NCBI RefSeq assembly: GCF_001665625.1 | Contig: NZ_LZSY01000159.1 | Span: 1 to 64,000, forward strand | Reading direction: 5' to 3' | Origin: Mycolicibacterium peregrinum | GTDB lineage: Bacteria; Actinomycetota; Actinomycetes; Mycobacteriales; Mycobacteriaceae | Length of the DNA: 64,000 bases | Shown: positions 38,306 through 47,143 of the stretch, one piece after another | Layout: every line of letters begins with the position of its first letter | Position numbering within the stretch: the first letter of the stretch is position 1 | Made by a program: the position numbers and the translations under genes | Notes under the pieces: model-generated | Told to the model about the DNA's origin: nothing | The model's input: only the letters and a program-made list of their open reading frames with translations | The model's database searches: none

Positions 38306-39139
38306 ATGGCTGAGCTCCCCTACTTCGACCTGCTGATCGATGAACGGCAGGAAGGTGGCGAAACGGGCCAGCTGTGGGAAAACCAGGTGCACTGGGGCTA
38401 CTGGGAAGATCCCAAGACCGCCAAGGGCACCCGGGATGACTACATCGCGGCCATGGAGCAGATGGACCATGTCCTGTTCGCCGCCGGAAAGGTTGCCGAC
38501 GGGCAGAAGCTGCTGGACGCCGGCTGCGGGTTCGGTGGGACCATCCAGCAGATCAACGGCACCTACTCGGACATGGACCTCACCGGCCTCAACATCGACC
38601 CGCGCCAGCTCGCGGCGGCCGAGGCCCAGACCAAGCCCGTCAACGGCAACAAGATCGGTTGGGTCGAGGCCGACGCCTGCCAGTTGCCGTTCGAGGACAA
38701 CTCCTTCGACCGTGTCCTGGCCGTCGAATGCATCTTCCACTTCCCGTCCCGCGAGAAGTTCCTCGCCGAAGCCGCGCGGGTGCTCAAGCCGGGCGGGTAC
38801 CTGGCGGTGTCCGACTTCGTACCGACCCTGATGTTCTTCGGGAAGACCCCGATCTGGATGGCGATCCGTCCCCGGATCGCGAAGTCCTACGGAACGCTCG
38901 GGAATGTCCCGCTGCGGGGTTACCGGTCCATGGGTAAGCGTGCGGGGCTCGAGCTCGCCGAGAAACGCAACATCCGGAAGAACACCTTGCCGACGTACCC
39001 CTTCCTGCTCAAGTTCTTTCGCGAGCAGGGGTCAGCGGACGCCCAGAAGACGATGATCGTCGGCACACGCTGGATGAAGTGGCTGTCCAAGGCCGGCCTC
39101 ATCCAATACCGCGTGTACACGTTCCAAAAGCCCGCCTGA
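38306..39139 (+). CDS. SAM-dependent methyltransferase (class I, small-molecule type)
   Basis: 277 aa, ATG start. SAM motif LLDAGCGFGGT (about 69-79), NIDPRQ for the adenosine hydroxyls, VEADACQLPFEDNSFDRV and ECIFHFPSREKFLAEAARVLKPGG are the standard order of small-molecule O/C-methyltransferases related to erythromycin EryG and sterol methyltransferases. The gene, with its convergent diiron oxygenase neighbour, interrupts the Rv3253c-Rv3254 adjacency of M. tuberculosis, so it is probably accessory. Substrate unknown. Confidence 0.85.
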   Translation: MAELPYFDLLIDERQEGGETGQLWENQVHWGYWEDPKTAKGTRDDYIAAMEQMDHVLFAAGKVADGQKLLDAGCGFGGTIQQINGTYSDMDLTGLNIDPRQLAAAEAQTKPVNGNKIGWVEADACQLPFEDNSFDRVLAVECIFHFPSREKFLAEAARVLKPGGYLAVSDFVPTLMFFGKTPIWMAIRPRIAKSYGTLGNVPLRGYRSMGKRAGLELAEKRNIRKNTLPTYPFLLKFFREQGSADAQKTMIVGTRWMKWLSKAGLIQYRVYTFQKPA

Positions 39140-39270
39140 CCGGTAGCCGGATCGGCCTGAAACTCCTCGACTGACGCGGCGCCGCCCGCGCAGGCCGTCA
39201 TGCGCCGAGGCCGGCCGAGACCAGGGGCACCAGACTCACTCAGGCTCAGCGGTTCTCCCCGGATACGCGT

Positions 39271-39302
39271 CGCAGGACGTTGCCGACCGGCAACGTCCTG
39301 CG
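39271..39302. terminator. Hairpin between convergent methyltransferase and diiron oxygenase genes
   Basis: Arms 39271-39284 and 39289-39302 form a perfect 14-bp stem with loop GACC. It sits 18 bases after the minus-strand oxygenase stop and 131 bases after the methyltransferase stop, able to end both transcripts. Confidence 0.8.
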
Positions 39303-39320
39303 CAAACGATTCAGGTTGGC

Positions 39321-40628
39321 TCAGAGGGTGGGCATGAATTCGGCGAGTGCCAGGATCATGAAGACCACCAAGGCGAGTCCGATCAGCCCGCCGGCGGGAA
39401 TCATGGCCACGCACACCACTATCCACACAAGAAGCCTCGGCCATTCGAACGGCTGGTTGCCCATCACACCGCCGCGGCGCTCCCGGAACGTGTGATAGGC
39501 CGCCCACACGCCCGCGCCGGCAGCGGCGCAGCCGATGATCTTCAGGCCGTCCGGCGCCACCAGCAGGGCAACGCCCGCCATGATCGCCACGGCCGCAAGG
39601 CGGGCCGCCACTGCCGTGCGAAGCCCGGTCACGCGCGTGATCGCCGAGCCGCGATCCGGCTCACCGCGGTACCGCGGTAGCCGCCCGTCGATACCCAACA
39701 TTCGCCAGATCCAGCGCGACCACACCGTCCGCAAACCGAGGTCCTCGGCTACTCGCCGAACATCGGCAGCCGATTCAGCCATCATCTGGCGCGACTGATC
39801 GCTCCGCCAGAACGCAGCCTTGAAAACCCGTCGCGGAACACCGAATTGCCGGGCAAATGTGCGCGGCGGCCCCATCATCTCCCCGATCAACCACCGCAGA
39901 AAGAACGGGAAAAGAATTGCGTACCACGCTCGCTTGCGCCGACTGACGCTCTGCATTCGCTGAGCCAGAAGGTCGTCGGCAAACGATATATGGCGCGCTT
40001 CCTCGGCCAGGTGAATGTAGGTGATCTTGTTCAGCAGCGGCGGCACGTGCGCTGCGCCACGATGCTGCAGCGTCTGCTGGAAGTGCAGCGGCTGTTCACC
40101 GCACAGCACCCCGATGAAGTGAATCATGTTGGCATAACCGCCGATAAAGCCCAGGATCGGTCCGATAAACCGGGACCCTCGCCGCATTCCTGGCACGTCC
40201 TCGCCAGTGCGGTTGACGAATTCCTGGAACATCTGGATGTGATTGCATTCGTCGATCAGTTCGTGGAGCAGATACTGGAATACCGGCGAACCATTCGGCA
40301 TCTTGCCGGCGTAATGCACCACTCCTCGAATCAACATCATTTCGAATTGGAGGGTGACCTTCAGGGTGTTCGCAGTTACCCAGCGTCCCATGTCGATACG
40401 GCGCTGCAAAGGCTGTTGGGCATACCATTCAGTAGCCGCGAGCGGAGCACTGTCCGGGTCGAGTTGCCATCGCGGGTCGTCGTCTGCCAGCGCGTTTTCG
40501 GGTGCATCCCAGTCGATGTCAACGTACGGATCGAAGCGTCGACGGACCGTCGCACGAGAGAGGGCCTCCACCCTGTCGAAATAGAGGTCCCCCGTTGCCG
40601 TGCCGTCCGCGTCGCTGACCGTTGCCAT
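39321..40628 (-). CDS. AurF-like diiron N-oxygenase with C-terminal membrane segments
   Basis: 435 aa, ATG start. The first 300 residues match the p-aminobenzoate N-oxygenase (AurF) family: Glu ligand in LQFEMMLIRG, the ExxH motifs in LIDECNHIQMF and HLAEEARHISFA, and further His residues in GGYANMIHF. Such ferritin-like enzymes oxidise amino to nitro groups or related substrates. The last 110 residues carry three or four hydrophobic segments, which AurF itself lacks, so this enzyme is probably membrane anchored and acts on a lipid-soluble substrate. Upstream region of 298 bases to the divergent FAD enzyme gene holds no gene. Convergent with the methyltransferase. Confidence 0.82.
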   Translation of the reverse strand: MATVSDADGTATGDLYFDRVEALSRATVRRRFDPYVDIDWDAPENALADDDPRWQLDPDSAPLAATEWYAQQPLQRRIDMGRWVTANTLKVTLQFEMMLIRGVVHYAGKMPNGSPVFQYLLHELIDECNHIQMFQEFVNRTGEDVPGMRRGSRFIGPILGFIGGYANMIHFIGVLCGEQPLHFQQTLQHRGAAHVPPLLNKITYIHLAEEARHISFADDLLAQRMQSVSRRKRAWYAILFPFFLRWLIGEMMGPPRTFARQFGVPRRVFKAAFWRSDQSRQMMAESAADVRRVAEDLGLRTVWSRWIWRMLGIDGRLPRYRGEPDRGSAITRVTGLRTAVAARLAAVAIMAGVALLVAPDGLKIIGCAAAGAGVWAAYHTFRERRGGVMGNQPFEWPRLLVWIVVCVAMIPAGGLIGLALVVFMILALAEFMPTL

Positions 40629-40926
40629 TGCCCCATCCGTTGACTGTGAGTTTCCTTGCAGAGGGTATCAACTTGAGAGCCATATCACGCCTCCAGCCAC
40701 AGGATTGTGCCACGAGTTGTTGCACGTTCGTTAGACAGGCCCACTGGGCGGGACGCCCGGTTGCGCCGCCCGGGTGCGCGGACCGTGCCTGCAGCGCAGC
40801 GCAGGCCCAAACCCGGACACCCAGGAGCACACTCCCCAATCGAGGACGCGTGGCCCGTCGTTACAGTTGACGCTGCTTCTGATTTTTGTGCGCCGGACGC
40901 CGTGGGCCCAGTACCGTGTCGATCTA

Positions 40927-42327
40927 ATGCACAGCTCATCCAGAACCCTCGCGACCCACGCCGTTGTCATCGGCGGCAGCATCGCCGGGCTGTGCGCGGC
41001 CAGGGTCCTCGCCGATCACTACGGCCTCGTCACCCTGTACGAGCGTGACGAGCTGCCGGATCAGCCCGTCAACCGCGGCGCCATACCGCAGGGCCAACAT
41101 GTGCACCTCCTGATGGCTCGCGGGGCCGACGAGTTGGAGGCCCTCTTTCCCGGATTGCTCGTCGACATGGTGGCCGCGAACGTTCCGGTGGTGGAGAACC
41201 GACCGTCCTCCATCCACTTCGAGGCCGGCGGGCACCTGCTCGGCACCGGACAGACGCTCGAGTCAAACTTCACCGCGTACGTGCCCAGCCGCGGACAGCT
41301 GGAATGGCAGATTCGCAGACGGGTGTCGGGATTGCCCAACGTGCAGATCCTGCGACGGGGAGTGAGCGAACCGCAGTACGACCCCGGTACCGAACGGGTC
41401 ACCGGCCTCGTGCTCGACGACGGTGAACAGGTTGCGGCCGACATGGTGGTCGACGCCTCCGGCCGCGGCAGTCGGCTGCCGGTGTGGTTGGAACAGTGGG
41501 GCTACGAGCGACCGCCCGAGGAATCGATCAAAGTCGGGGTCACGTACGCGTCACAGCGGGTCCGTATCCCCGCGGAGCTGATCAACGAGAAAATGGTCGT
41601 CGTCAGTGCGGCGCATGACAGCGGTCTTGGTATGGGCATGCTGTTCCACGAGGATGGCATCTGGACGGTCACCGCGTTCGGTGTCGCCAAGGCCGAGCCA
41701 CCGAGCGATTTCGCCGGCATCAAACAACTTGGTGGCACCGCGCTGCCACCGCACCTTGCGACGGCGTTGCGCGCCGGTGAAGCGGTGGGTGACATGAACT
41801 TTCACCGTTATCCGGTGGCCAAGTGGCGGCGCTACGACAAACTGGACCGGTTCCCTGACGGGATCTTTCCGTTCGGCGATGCGGTGGTCAGCTTGAATCC
41901 GACGTACGGGCAGGGCGTGACCATGTCGACCGTGCAGGCGGCCAATCTGCGCCAGGTGCTCGCCGAAGGAACCCAAGATCTGGTTCGCCGACTGGCACGG
42001 CGCACCGCGAAAACCACCTACCCGGTGTGGATGATGAACTCGGTTGCCGATCAGGTGAAGCACGGGGCGGAAGGCGACAAGGCCTTCTGGTACAGCCCGT
42101 TGTTCGGTCTCTTCAACCAGTTCCTCGGCGCAGCCGAAACGGATCCCGTTCTGGCCGAGTGGTTTCTGCGGCGTACGAGCATGCTCGACAGCCTGTGGCT
42201 CACTCCACCCCCACGGATCGTCGGACGTGCGATCCGCCACAACATCAAGGCGTGGCTGGCCGAACGCCGCCGGCGCCCCAATGGCTCCGAGCAGTCGGTT
42301 ACCGCCCGCGGCCGATCTGCCGGCTAG
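40927..42327 (+). CDS. FAD-dependent monooxygenase/hydroxylase family protein (Rv3254 counterpart)
   Basis: 466 aa from ATG 40927 (MHSSSRTLATHAVVIGG); the frame is open upstream. FAD-binding GGSIAGLCAAR (17-27) and ADMVVDASGRGS, plus the second FAD motif FPFGDAVVSLNPTYGQG near 315-331, define a PHBH/geranylgeranyl-reductase-like fold. The tail is basic (AERRRRPNG). A TACCGT (40912-40917) nine bases before the ATG could be a -10 for a nearly leaderless transcript. Its stop overlaps the manA stop (CTAG). Substrate unknown; the AurF-like enzyme nearby is divergent. Confidence 0.88.
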   Translation: MHSSSRTLATHAVVIGGSIAGLCAARVLADHYGLVTLYERDELPDQPVNRGAIPQGQHVHLLMARGADELEALFPGLLVDMVAANVPVVENRPSSIHFEAGGHLLGTGQTLESNFTAYVPSRGQLEWQIRRRVSGLPNVQILRRGVSEPQYDPGTERVTGLVLDDGEQVAADMVVDASGRGSRLPVWLEQWGYERPPEESIKVGVTYASQRVRIPAELINEKMVVVSAAHDSGLGMGMLFHEDGIWTVTAFGVAKAEPPSDFAGIKQLGGTALPPHLATALRAGEAVGDMNFHRYPVAKWRRYDKLDRFPDGIFPFGDAVVSLNPTYGQGVTMSTVQAANLRQVLAEGTQDLVRRLARRTAKTTYPVWMMNSVADQVKHGAEGDKAFWYSPLFGLFNQFLGAAETDPVLAEWFLRRTSMLDSLWLTPPPRIVGRAIRHNIKAWLAERRRRPNGSEQSVTARGRSAG

Positions 42328-43550
42328 ATCCCGATCGTCACGCGGAACAGTTTCGTCGGCTCGGCCGCGGTCAGCCGGATGGGACCGTCCTCGGCCGCCA
42401 CCCACGCCGCCGCGCCACGTTGCAGCGTCAGCTTGTCGTCGTCGGCATAGATCACGGCGGCGCCTTCGATACACAACAGCAGCTGCGGACCATCGTGGTG
42501 GGAGTGCACGTCGATCTCGTCACCGAGGTGCTCACCGTCGACCGTCAGCGCCGACACCGCGAATTCCTGCGCGGGCGTCCGATAGATGGTTTCCGTTCCC
42601 TCCGTGACGGTTTCCGACCGCAGCCGATCTTCCGGCGTCGGGGTGAAGTCCAGCACCCGCAATAGTTCCGGCACGTCGACGTGCTTCGGGGTCAGCCCGC
42701 CGCGCAGCACGTTGTCCGAGTTGGCCATCACCTCAACGCCGACACCATGCAGATAGGCGTGCAGATTTCCGGCGGGAAGGTAGATGCCCTCGCCGGGTCC
42801 CAGGCTGATGCGGTTCAGCAACAGGGAGGCCAACACCCCGGCATCGCCGGGGTATCGTTCACCGAGTTCCAGCACCGTCTTGACCTCGGCTGCGAATTTC
42901 TTTGCCCCGGAACGGATATAGTGGACCGCCCCGTCGAGAACGGCCGGCACCAACACGTCGAGATCGGGCTGCGGCGCGGTGATCCAGGTGGTGAACAGGG
43001 CCCGCAACCCGTCGGCATCGGACTGATCCGACAGCAGGTTGATGAATGGATCGAGATCCGAGACCGCCAGCGCACGCATCAACTCGACCGTGCGGTCTAC
43101 CGGGCGGAATCCGGCCAGTGCATCGAATTGTCCCAAAGCAACCAGCAATTCGGGTTTGTGGCTCCGGTCACGATAATTGCGGACGGGTGAGGACACCGGG
43201 ATGTCGAGTCGGTCCTCGCGGTCGAAGCCCTCCCTCGCCTGCGCGGCACTTGGATGGGCCTGCAACGACAACGGCTCATCTGCGGCCAGCACCTTCACGA
43301 GGAAGGGCAGCGCATCGCCGAATCTGCCGATCGCCACGCTGCCCAGTTGCCCCTCGGGGTCGTCCTGAACGGCCTGGAGCAACGACTCTTCACCGTGTTC
43401 GGTCTGTAGCCACGCCGGGTCCTGCGGATGTGCGCCGAGCCACAGCTCGGCCTCCGGATGGATTGTCGGACTGGGCCTTCCGGTGAAATCAGCGATTGCA
43501 GTGCGCGAACCCCAGGCATAGGTCCGCACCGCTCCCCGTAGCAGATGCAC
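42324..43550 (-). CDS. manA: Mannose-6-phosphate isomerase (class I)
   Basis: 408 aa, ATG start. It interconverts fructose-6-P and mannose-6-P, the entry to all mannose compounds: phosphatidylinositol mannosides, lipomannan, lipoarabinomannan and mannosylated proteins. Zinc ligands in LSLQAHPS and HKPELLVAL, the conserved GVEVMANSDNVLRGGLTPKHVD and EGIYLPAGNLHAYL are type I PMI signatures. It is last in pmmA - Rv3256c-like - manA, 3 bases after its neighbour, and converges with the FAD enzyme gene. Confidence 0.97.
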   Translation of the reverse strand: MHLLRGAVRTYAWGSRTAIADFTGRPSPTIHPEAELWLGAHPQDPAWLQTEHGEESLLQAVQDDPEGQLGSVAIGRFGDALPFLVKVLAADEPLSLQAHPSAAQAREGFDREDRLDIPVSSPVRNYRDRSHKPELLVALGQFDALAGFRPVDRTVELMRALAVSDLDPFINLLSDQSDADGLRALFTTWITAPQPDLDVLVPAVLDGAVHYIRSGAKKFAAEVKTVLELGERYPGDAGVLASLLLNRISLGPGEGIYLPAGNLHAYLHGVGVEVMANSDNVLRGGLTPKHVDVPELLRVLDFTPTPEDRLRSETVTEGTETIYRTPAQEFAVSALTVDGEHLGDEIDVHSHHDGPQLLLCIEGAAVIYADDDKLTLQRGAAAWVAAEDGPIRLTAAEPTKLFRVTIGI

Positions 43551-43553
43551 GTC

Positions 43554-44624
43554 TTATCCTCGAACCAGTTTCAAATACACGGCCGTCATCTCCAAGCGGA
43601 CAGCCAGAACCGCCAGTTGTTGTTCCGGGCGCCCCACCGGCAGGGTCGTCCCAGCCTGGTCCGGCACATCCTCGGCACCGATCATCACGATGTCGTCGAA
43701 GCCGCTGACCCTCGCCCCCACCAGTTGTCGTTCGGTATCGGTGATCAAGGCGAACGTACGCATGCGGCGCGGCAGCGGTCCGTCGATCTCCTCGTCGTGG
43801 AACAAGGACCGGGCCTCAGGGTGGGCGACCGCGCCGCTGCCGATCGCAGCGAGAACGTCACCCAGTCCGGCGGCGGCCACCACTTCACCCGCCAGCCTCA
43901 GCATCACCGTCGCCCCGTGCCGGGCCAGCGCCAGGGTGGCCGGATTGTCACCGGCCAGCACGACCGCCCTGTCCGACATCCGTTCGGCCAGGGTCTTGGC
44001 CGGGTTGGTGAACAGGTCCCGTCCGGCGCTGTTGCGAAGGGCCTCGGCATCCAATTCGTCTGCGAGCGCGGCCAGATCCACGCGCATACCGTGATCCACC
44101 ACTTGCAGCGCGGCCAGACCCGCGGCCAGGTATCGAGTCAGTCCGAAGTCGTCGGGAACCCACAACCTGGGTGCCAGCACCACCGCGCGTCCGGCCGCGA
44201 CATCACGCAACGGGCCCTCGTGCGGCGCCACGATCAGCACCCGGGCCCCGCGACGCACCCCGGTGGCCGCCGCGTTCACCAGAGCCGGATCACCCGGATC
44301 GTGACCGGCCACGATCACCACGTCGAGTGCCCCCAGCCACGGCGGGGTCTCGGCGGCCACCACGATGGGGGCGGCGATCGATGCGCCGAGAACGGCGGCC
44401 AACATGGCGCCTGCATTCTCGGCAGCGCCGCGACCGGCAACCCAAATCACCGTCCGCGGAGGATGATCGGCGTGCAGCGGGTCGAGCACTCCTTCGGCCA
44501 CTGCCGCGGCGGTCGCCCGAACCTGGGCGCCCGCCATGGCCGCCGCCCGTAGCAGACCGTTGCGGTCGGCGGCCAGAAGTCCGTCACCGTCGTCCAGGTC
44601 GACCGTGGCGTCCACGGCGTTCAC
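43554..44624 (-). CDS. SIS-domain protein of the mannose operon (Rv3256c counterpart, TobH-like)
   Basis: 356 aa, GTG start overlapping the pmmA stop (GTGA). It resembles a bifunctional phosphoglucose/phosphomannose isomerase by fold: Ala/Gly-rich strands such as WVAGRGAAENAGAML, VVIVAGHDPGDPAL, and RRGARVLIVAP, typical of SIS sugar-phosphate-binding domains. The catalytic residues of true isomerases are not obvious. Its conserved place between pmmA and manA implies a role in GDP-mannose supply, perhaps regulatory. Confidence 0.85.
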   Translation of the reverse strand: MNAVDATVDLDDGDGLLAADRNGLLRAAAMAGAQVRATAAAVAEGVLDPLHADHPPRTVIWVAGRGAAENAGAMLAAVLGASIAAPIVVAAETPPWLGALDVVIVAGHDPGDPALVNAAATGVRRGARVLIVAPHEGPLRDVAAGRAVVLAPRLWVPDDFGLTRYLAAGLAALQVVDHGMRVDLAALADELDAEALRNSAGRDLFTNPAKTLAERMSDRAVVLAGDNPATLALARHGATVMLRLAGEVVAAAGLGDVLAAIGSGAVAHPEARSLFHDEEIDGPLPRRMRTFALITDTERQLVGARVSGFDDIVMIGAEDVPDQAGTTLPVGRPEQQLAVLAVRLEMTAVYLKLVRG

Positions 44625-46009
44625 GGCACCGGCTCGCTCACCCCACGGATCTGTCCCAAAACTCTGTCGACGAGCGCGGCGACGTCCTCGGCAGTGCGTG
44701 CTTCCACGTTCAGACGCAGCAGCGGTTCGGTATTCGACGTGCGCAGGTTGAACCAGCTGCCACCGCCGAGATCGACGGTGACGCCGTCGAGGTGGTCGAT
44801 GGACTGGATCGAACCGGAGAACGACTTCAGCACGGCATCGACACAGGCCGGCGCGTCGCTGACGGTGAAGTTGATCTCGCCGGAGGCCTCATAGCGCTGA
44901 TAGTCCGCCATGAAGTCAGACAGCGGACGATCCTGCTCGCCCAGGGCGGCCAACACGTGCAGGGCCGCGAGCATGCCGGAATCGGCGCCCCAGAAATCAC
45001 GGAAGTAGTAGTGCGCCGAGTGTTCTCCGCCGAAGATGGCGCCGGTCTCGGCCATCAGGCCCTTGATGTAGGAGTGCCCGACCCGGGACCGCACAGGAGT
45101 GCCGCCGCGCTCGATCACCAACTCGGGAACAGCGCGCGAGGTGATCAGATTGTGGATCACGGTGGCACCGATTTCCCGCTTGAGCTCACGGGCGGCCACC
45201 AATGCCGTCACCGCCGACGGCGAGACCGGACGGCCGAGTTCGTCGACGACGAAGCAGCGGTCGGCATCACCGTCGAACGCCAGGCCGATATCGGCGCCGC
45301 TGGCCAGTACGTGGGCCTGCAGGTCGACGAGGTTGGCCGGATCCAGTGGGTTGGCCTCGTGATTGGGGAAGCTGCCGTCGAGTTCGAAGAACAACGGGAG
45401 AATCGTGGCCCCCGGGATCGGCCCGAGCACCGCAGGCGTGGTGTGGCCGGCCATTCCGTTGCCCGCGTCCACTGCGATGCGCAGCGGACGCAGCCCGGCC
45501 AGATCGACCAGGGAGCGGAGGAAGGTGCCGTAGTCCACCAGCACATCGCGATCGGAGATCACACCGGGCGGGCCGTCGTGGGCAGGCACCCCCGAAATCA
45601 CCTCGTCGGAGATCGTGGACAGTCCGGTGTCCTTACCAACCGGTTTGGCTCCGGCGCGGCACAGTTTGATCCCGTTGTACGCGGCCGGGTTGTGGCTGGC
45701 GGTGAACATCGCTCCGGGGCAGTCCAACAGGCCCGAGGCGAAGTAGAGCTGATCGGTGGAGGCCAACCCGATGCGGACCACATCCAAGCCCTGGGCTGTC
45801 ACGCCGTCGGCGAATGCGGCCGCCAGCGTCGGCGAACTCTCTCGCATGTCATAGCCGATCACGACCTGTGTGGCGCCCTCGGCGCGGACCAGGCGAGCGA
45901 ACGCACCGGCGACGTCGGCCACGAACGCTTCGTCGATCTGGCTACCGACCAGACCACGGACGTCATAGGCCTTGATGACATCGTGAACAGCCGCCGCTGG
46001 CCTAGACAT
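44621..46009 (-). CDS. pmmA: Phosphomannomutase/phosphoglucomutase (Rv3257c counterpart)
   Basis: 462 aa, ATG start. It converts mannose-6-P to mannose-1-P. The alpha-D-phosphohexomutase layout is complete: catalytic phosphoserine TASHNP (about 103-108), Mg-binding DGDADR near 245, sugar-specificity GGEHSAH near 325 and phosphate-binding RTSNTEPLLRL near 425. PMM/PGM-type members have the GEHSAH loop, so some glucose-1-P activity is likely. First gene of the overlapping pmmA - Rv3256c-like - manA operon. The 117-bp region upstream has a tandem repeat at 46095. Confidence 0.97.
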   Translation of the reverse strand: MSRPAAAVHDVIKAYDVRGLVGSQIDEAFVADVAGAFARLVRAEGATQVVIGYDMRESSPTLAAAFADGVTAQGLDVVRIGLASTDQLYFASGLLDCPGAMFTASHNPAAYNGIKLCRAGAKPVGKDTGLSTISDEVISGVPAHDGPPGVISDRDVLVDYGTFLRSLVDLAGLRPLRIAVDAGNGMAGHTTPAVLGPIPGATILPLFFELDGSFPNHEANPLDPANLVDLQAHVLASGADIGLAFDGDADRCFVVDELGRPVSPSAVTALVAARELKREIGATVIHNLITSRAVPELVIERGGTPVRSRVGHSYIKGLMAETGAIFGGEHSAHYYFRDFWGADSGMLAALHVLAALGEQDRPLSDFMADYQRYEASGEINFTVSDAPACVDAVLKSFSGSIQSIDHLDGVTVDLGGGSWFNLRTSNTEPLLRLNVEARTAEDVAALVDRVLGQIRGVSEPVP

Positions 46010-46094
46010 ATAGCTCCTTGTGAAACGGGATCGTTGGCGCCAGCCTAACCGTCGGGCGGCGCCGACACGTTCACTACTCTTGGGCCGGTCGTCG

Positions 46095-46115
46095 TCTAAT
46101 CAGGATCTAATCAGG
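46095..46115. repeat. Tandem 10-base repeat upstream of pmmA
   Basis: TCTAATCAGG occurs twice at 11-base spacing (46095-46104 and 46106-46115), just 12 bases beyond the DUF3499 gene stop. Eleven bases is one helical turn, so two protein subunits could bind the same face. Confidence 0.45.
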
Positions 46116-46126
46116 GCTAGTCCGTA

Positions 46127-46546
46127 CTAGTTGTCGGGGTCCGGCAAGACCCGCAGGTGCCCGCGACGGCGGCCGTTGGTCTCGGCGGGACGCGCCTGCG
46201 GCGCCATCACCGCACTGGCCCCCACACCGGTGGAGGGATCGGAGAATCCGGCCACCACCCCGCTGTGGGGAACCGCACCGGGCTGGCCTTCACGCACGGC
46301 GTCGGCGAGTGCGACGAGGTCGTCCTCGTCGGGGTGGGTGGGCAGCGGGCCGGCATGACGGACCAACTCCCAGCCTCGCGGTGCCGTGATCCGGCCGGCG
46401 TGGCCGACGCAGAGGTCCCAGGAGTGGGGTTCAGACACCGTGGCCAGGGGTCCGACCACCGCCGTGGAGTCGGAGTAGACAAAAGTCAACGTCGCCACGG
46501 CATAGTGCGGGCACCCGGGCCGGCAGCAGCGACGGGGAACATTCAC
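46127..46546 (-). CDS. DUF3499 protein (Rv3258c counterpart)
   Basis: 139 aa. The N-terminus carries CCRPGCPHYAVATLTFVY with three cysteines and further Cys/His (DLCVGHAGR), forming a likely zinc site. The central part is PRGWELVRHAG. The C-terminus is basic (RRRGHLRVLP) and disordered. The family is restricted to actinobacteria and its gene is regularly found between pmmA and whiB2. It may act in the mannose operon or as a DNA-associated zinc protein; function unknown. Confidence 0.88.
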   Translation of the reverse strand: MNVPRRCCRPGCPHYAVATLTFVYSDSTAVVGPLATVSEPHSWDLCVGHAGRITAPRGWELVRHAGPLPTHPDEDDLVALADAVREGQPGAVPHSGVVAGFSDPSTGVGASAVMAPQARPAETNGRRRGHLRVLPDPDN

Positions 46547-46635
46547 GCAACAGAGATTACTTTGGACGGTCGCTGTGCGGTGCCGGACACGCGCAGCCGT
46601 CGGGTCCCCGATCCCGAACCGTTACGATCATCGCC

Positions 46636-47100
46636 GTGGCCCAGCGAAACCCATGGCGATCGCGTCGCGGCCGCGACATGCGCGGACCGCTGCTGCCGCG
46701 CTCGGTTCCCGGCTGGCGTAGTCGGGGCGAGCGGTTCGACATGGCAGTACTGGAAGCCTATGAGCCGATCGAGCGTCGGTGGGCGGCGCGGATCAAAGAA
46801 CTCGATGTCGCGGTGGATGAGATTCCGCGGATGTCTCCGAAAGATCCCGAGGGCGTGCAATGGCCGCCCGAGGTCATCGCCGACGGACCGATCGCACTGG
46901 CGCGGTTGATACCTGCTGGGGTTGATGTCAGAGGAAATGCGACCCGGGCTCGAATTGTCTTGTTCCGCAAGCCCATCGAGCGCCGGGTCAAAGGATCCGA
47001 TGAGCTAGCTGACCTGCTGCATGAAATCCTGGTGGCACAGGTGGCCACCTATCTGGGAGTTGAACCGTCAGTCATCGACCCAACGATCGACGACGACTGA
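46636..47100 (+). CDS. Zincin-like metallopeptidase family protein (Rv3259 counterpart)
   Basis: 154 aa, GTG start. A basic N-terminus (RNPWRSRRGRDMRGPLLPRSVPGW) precedes the fold. The family PF06262 has an HExxH zinc motif; here the equivalent is HEILV (about 126-130), with no second His, so peptidase activity is doubtful. The segment RARIVLFRKPIERR matches the family strand before the motif. It is divergent from the DUF3499 gene and converges with whiB2. Position is conserved in mycobacteria. Confidence 0.82.
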   Translation: MAQRNPWRSRRGRDMRGPLLPRSVPGWRSRGERFDMAVLEAYEPIERRWAARIKELDVAVDEIPRMSPKDPEGVQWPPEVIADGPIALARLIPAGVDVRGNATRARIVLFRKPIERRVKGSDELADLLHEILVAQVATYLGVEPSVIDPTIDDD

Positions 47101-47104
47101 CGTC

Positions 47105-47131
47105 GAGCGCTACATCGTGCGATGAGCGCTC
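47105..47131. terminator. Hairpin between convergent Rv3259-like gene and whiB2
   Basis: GAGCGCT (47105-47111) pairs with AGCGCTC (47125-47131), with inner CATCG/CGATG pairing and a bulged A. It lies within the 43 bases between the two stops. Confidence 0.65.
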
Positions 47132-47143
47132 CACCGGAGAGCG

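Noticed and set aside
46127..46909. Overlapping plus-strand frames across the DUF3499 gene
   Set aside because: They cross both DUF3499 and the zincin-like gene in other frames and have no family features.
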